Positions 4,854 through 6,854 of a stretch of 6,854 nucleotides of DNA are shown one piece after another. Source of the stretch: Planctomycetota bacterium (GTDB lineage: Bacteria; Planctomycetota; Phycisphaerae; WQYP01). Within the stretch, counting starts at the first letter, position 1; each line of letters begins with the position of its first letter. Where the stretch lies: contig JAKBAC010000170.1 in the NCBI GenBank assembly GCA_021809365.1, forward strand, positions 1-6,854, written 5' to 3'. The position numbers were made by a program, and so were the translations under genes. Below the pieces are notes generated by a model. The model saw only the letters and a program-made list of their open reading frames with translations. It did no database searches and was not told the DNA's origin.

Positions 4854-6470
4854 TCAGGGGCGGTTGGCAAGGCTGTCGAGCTTCCAACTATAAACTTTAA
4901 AAGTTACCGAGGGCGGATTGCCGGCGGCCAACTCCGCGGCGACACGCTTATTAAACTTTGCGACAAACTTGCGTACCGAGCCCGCCTTCTGAGTGAAATC
5001 ACCGGAGTACCAGTCATACAACATCGTCAGATGAAGCGTTTTTCCATTCCTGGATAATCTGACCCAGCGCGGATTGTTGTTGACGAATTCCGCCTGGCTT
5101 TGAAGTTGGGCATTGATGCTGGCCGCTTCGAACGCTTGCTCGCGTAACGGGGGACAGCCGATGGACGCACAATTGATGGCAAAGTGAATACGCGGATCGG
5201 CAAAGTCGCTGCGGAGCATCAGTTCAATTTGATTCAGGCTGTAACGTTTTCCGCCGATGTTCCAATGCACATAATCCCAGCGCTTGGCCGACGGAATATC
5301 ACGAATGGACTGGATATTCGGGTAGTGATCCAGAATCAGCCGCAGTGTGAAGGCGTTATACGCATTGATCAAGAGTGCCAGTTTATTATTTCGCCCCAGA
5401 CTGTTGAACGGGGCTTTTGCAAGTTGGGCGATGTAGGTGTTGAGGTTAGCGGGATTGGCCGCCAGAGATGGGTAATCAACCCAGCCGCCGGTGTGCACAT
5501 ATTTGGATACAACCTTGGTAAACATGGCGTTGCTGAACTGCGGACCGGCGGGATTGGACTTAAATTTATTGACCAGCTTGACCGGCGGCGGCCCGAAAAT
5601 CCCGGCCAGCGGACCGCGGTTAATCCAGGTACAGGCAGTTAAACCCAGCATCACAATTGCCAATCCTGCCAGTATCACCGGACGCCGCGAATGCGTGGCA
5701 ACTGCTGAGGAACCGTTTTTTATTGGCTGATTCATTTCGATCACTCCTGATTGTGCGGCCAAAGCGCGACTGGCCAATTTTGTTATATAAACACTTACCG
5801 CAACAATCAGCAGCAAGCCCACGCCAATTAGCACCCAGTGCAGCAAACCGTTGTCCTTCACCCCGCCCGCGCCTGCCGCCTGACTGGCCGCATACCCCAG
5901 ATACACATACAAAAGCGTTCCCGGCAGCATACATATCCAGCTCACCAATACATACGGTAAAAAGCGGATCGCGGTTAAACCGAAGAAATAATTGCTTAAA
6001 TTAAACGGCACCACGGGTGAGAGCCGCAGCAAGGCGACAATTTTCCATCCATTTTTACCAATCGCCTGATCAATGGCGGCAAATTTTGGCGTTTTCGCCG
6101 TGGTCTTTTCCACCGCTGATCTAAACACCCACCGCCCTAACAAATATGCCGCCGCAGCGCCCAGCGTGGCACCGGCGGAAACAATAACCGTGCCCCACCA
6201 CGGCCCATACAGCACCCCGGCCAGAAGCGTCAGGGCAGAACCCGGAATCAACAGAACTGTGGCGACAATGTAAATCACAATGTACGCCGCAATTCCCCGC
6301 ACCCCCTGGCCGGCCAGCCAACTCTGCAGTCGGGCAATGCCCACGCCTATGGGAATAATACGAAATATGACGATCAGACACGCGATGATAATCAGCAGCG
6401 AGATAATCTCAAGGCCGCGCGTCAGCTTCTCTGGGGGTGCGGAAATTTTGTTATTCATGACCTTGTCCAT
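4854..6470 (-). CDS. VTT (TVP38/TMEM64) membrane protein fused to DUF547 lipoprotein
   Basis: One 538-residue frame with two modules. Residues 1-240 are a TVP38/TMEM64 (SNARE-associated, PF09335-like) inner-membrane protein: a first helix (21-39), IPGSALTLLAGVLYGPWWG (75-93), GATLGAAAAYLLGRW (100-114), LLRLSPVVPFNLSNYFFG (147-164) and a last helix (212-229). Residues 246-538 are a DUF547 (PF04784-like) protein: LLINAYNAFTLRLIL (366-380), SLNQIELMLR (411-420) and DPRIHFAINCASIGCPPL (425-442). At the join, Met246 starts a complete lipoprotein signal: SRRP, a hydrophobic core, and lipobox LTAC (Cys280). The DUF547 part could therefore be made separately as a lipoprotein, or as a membrane-tethered fusion. 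The role of both families is poorly known; VTT proteins are linked to lipid scrambling and transport. First ATG 6468-6470 is close to AAGGA; the ATG at codon 5 is an alternative. It heads the operon with the MerA-like gene. Confidence 0.9.
   Translation of the reverse strand: MDKVMNNKISAPPEKLTRGLEIISLLIIIACLIVIFRIIPIGVGIARLQSWLAGQGVRGIAAYIVIYIVATVLLIPGSALTLLAGVLYGPWWGTVIVSAGATLGAAAAYLLGRWVFRSAVEKTTAKTPKFAAIDQAIGKNGWKIVALLRLSPVVPFNLSNYFFGLTAIRFLPYVLVSWICMLPGTLLYVYLGYAASQAAGAGGVKDNGLLHWVLIGVGLLLIVAVSVYITKLASRALAAQSGVIEMNQPIKNGSSAVATHSRRPVILAGLAIVMLGLTACTWINRGPLAGIFGPPPVKLVNKFKSNPAGPQFSNAMFTKVVSKYVHTGGWVDYPSLAANPANLNTYIAQLAKAPFNSLGRNNKLALLINAYNAFTLRLILDHYPNIQSIRDIPSAKRWDYVHWNIGGKRYSLNQIELMLRSDFADPRIHFAINCASIGCPPLREQAFEAASINAQLQSQAEFVNNNPRWVRLSRNGKTLHLTMLYDWYSGDFTQKAGSVRKFVAKFNKRVAAELAAGNPPSVTFKVYSWKLDSLANRP
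5733..5748 (-). promoter_or_regulatory. Internal ribosome binding site and ATG for the DUF547 lipoprotein
   Basis: On the minus strand AGGAG (5744-5748) is followed after 8 bases by ATG (5733-5735), a near-ideal initiation site in the middle of the long frame. It begins a 293-residue product whose first 34 residues are a lipoprotein signal peptide ending LTA before Cys35. A neighbouring frame reads CAG GAG TGA across the same bases, so a one-base shift upstream would end the VTT gene just before this start, the layout expected of two separate, coupled genes. Confidence 0.7.
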
Positions 6471-6810
6471 TTTCCTTAAACTGTCTTGCCATGCCTGAGG
6501 TTTAGTCGCCAGGACAGAGAATATCTTACATCCAGGCCTTATGATAGGAACGATCCGGGTGCCGAGCGCTAAGTTAACTTGATTATCCCCATGAGCTTGC
6601 CCGAATAATCGCCGGGTTGCGATCCCGGCGCGCCGGGACGGTTTTTGGCGTCTTGGGAGAGCGTCGCGTCATCGAGCACCGTGGTGATTGCGAGAAGGAG
6701 TCAGGAGTTAGAATTTTCTGGAAGCGCTACCGCTTTACCATTTTGCGCGGCAGAATAAACTCGCCGGCTCGCGCCGTCTTCTGCTCTGAAAATTCGCGGA
6801 CGGCGTCCAG
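6471..6810. other. Intergenic region upstream of the operon
   Basis: The minus-strand promoter of the VTT-DUF547 operon should be here, but I see no pair of boxes good enough to call; the best candidate -10 boxes are TAAGAT and TATCAT near 6515-6545 with poor -35 partners. AAGTTAACTT at 6571-6580 is a perfect 10-bp palindrome that could be an operator. A GC-rich hairpin region follows at 6610-6638. GTCAGGAGTTAGAA near 6700-6713 is the reverse complement of the TTCTAACTCC-type repeat at 419-435. AAGCG/CGCTT (6722-6735) is a small stem. Confidence 0.45.
6610..6638. other. Overlapping GC-rich hairpins with a T-run on the plus side
   Basis: CGCCGGG (6610-6616) can pair with CCCGGCG (6624-6630) across a 7-base loop. 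The same right arm is also the left half of the 16-bp perfect palindrome TCCCGGCGCGCCGGGA (6623-6638). The two folds exclude one another. ACGG and TTTTT (6642-6646) follow on the plus strand, so the second fold resembles a Rho-independent terminator for plus-strand transcription. No plus-strand gene precedes it, so its role is unclear. Confidence 0.35.
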
Positions 6811-6854
6811 TTACGCGGCACGGGGCCGGACCTCGAGCGTGACGTTGTAGCCGA
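6811..6854 (-). CDS. Possible C-terminal end of a gene entering from the right
   Basis: The minus strand reads GYNVTLEVRPRAA and then TAA (6811-6813). The alternating hydrophobic pattern looks like a closing beta strand, and the orientation agrees with every other gene here. Only 14 codons are visible, so family and reality are uncertain. Confidence 0.3.
   Translation of the reverse strand, partial: GYNVTLEVRPRAA

Noticed and set aside
6617..6850. 77-codon plus-strand frame
   Set aside because: Starts inside a GC palindrome, crosses a small repeat, has no ribosome binding site and no recognisable motif.

Overview
The window reads like an accessory region of a moderately GC-rich, probably free-living Gram-negative bacterium. 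The lineage is not fixed by anything here. A lipoprotein signal, a TVP38-type membrane protein, a DUF547 protein and a mercuric-reductase-like flavoprotein together fit Planctomycetota, Cyanobacteria or Proteobacteria. The intergenic DNA, full of short imperfect tandem repeats, makes me lean towards Planctomycetota or a neighbouring phylum at low confidence. All recognisable genes lie on the minus strand; no rRNA, tRNA, CRISPR array or intact insertion sequence was seen.

Right half (about 3300-6470, minus strand): a compact two-gene operon. The first gene encodes a 538-residue protein in which a TVP38/TMEM64 (VTT) integral membrane domain runs in frame into a DUF547 lipoprotein. The DUF547 part keeps its own Shine-Dalgarno, ATG, signal peptide and lipobox in the middle of the frame. 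It is followed after 16 bases by a MerA-like FAD/NAD(P) disulfide oxidoreductase that lacks the mercury-handling cysteines of true MerA. These three modules are often neighbours in bacteria; here two are joined. A short, possibly coding end of another gene lies at the right edge.

Middle (2764-3229): a single 121-residue acidic protein of unknown function with a good sigma-70 promoter 66 bases upstream.

Left half (1-2303): a type IV toxin-antitoxin locus of the AbiE class. The AbiEi antitoxin gene is intact. The adjoining AbiEii nucleotidyltransferase toxin gene is dead, with an in-frame TAG inside the catalytic region and an internal deletion. The promoter, ribosome binding site and start codon of abiEi, plus an upstream hairpin, occur a second time 2085 bases away in the same orientation at the left edge. 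There the repeat carries about 122 extra bases with a long inverted repeat, and one arm of that inverted repeat recurs alone behind the oxidoreductase gene.

Two long gene-free stretches (341-873 and 2304-2763) hold runs of short direct repeats and hairpins. The picture is a decaying, repeat-rich defence locus next to a conserved membrane/redox operon.
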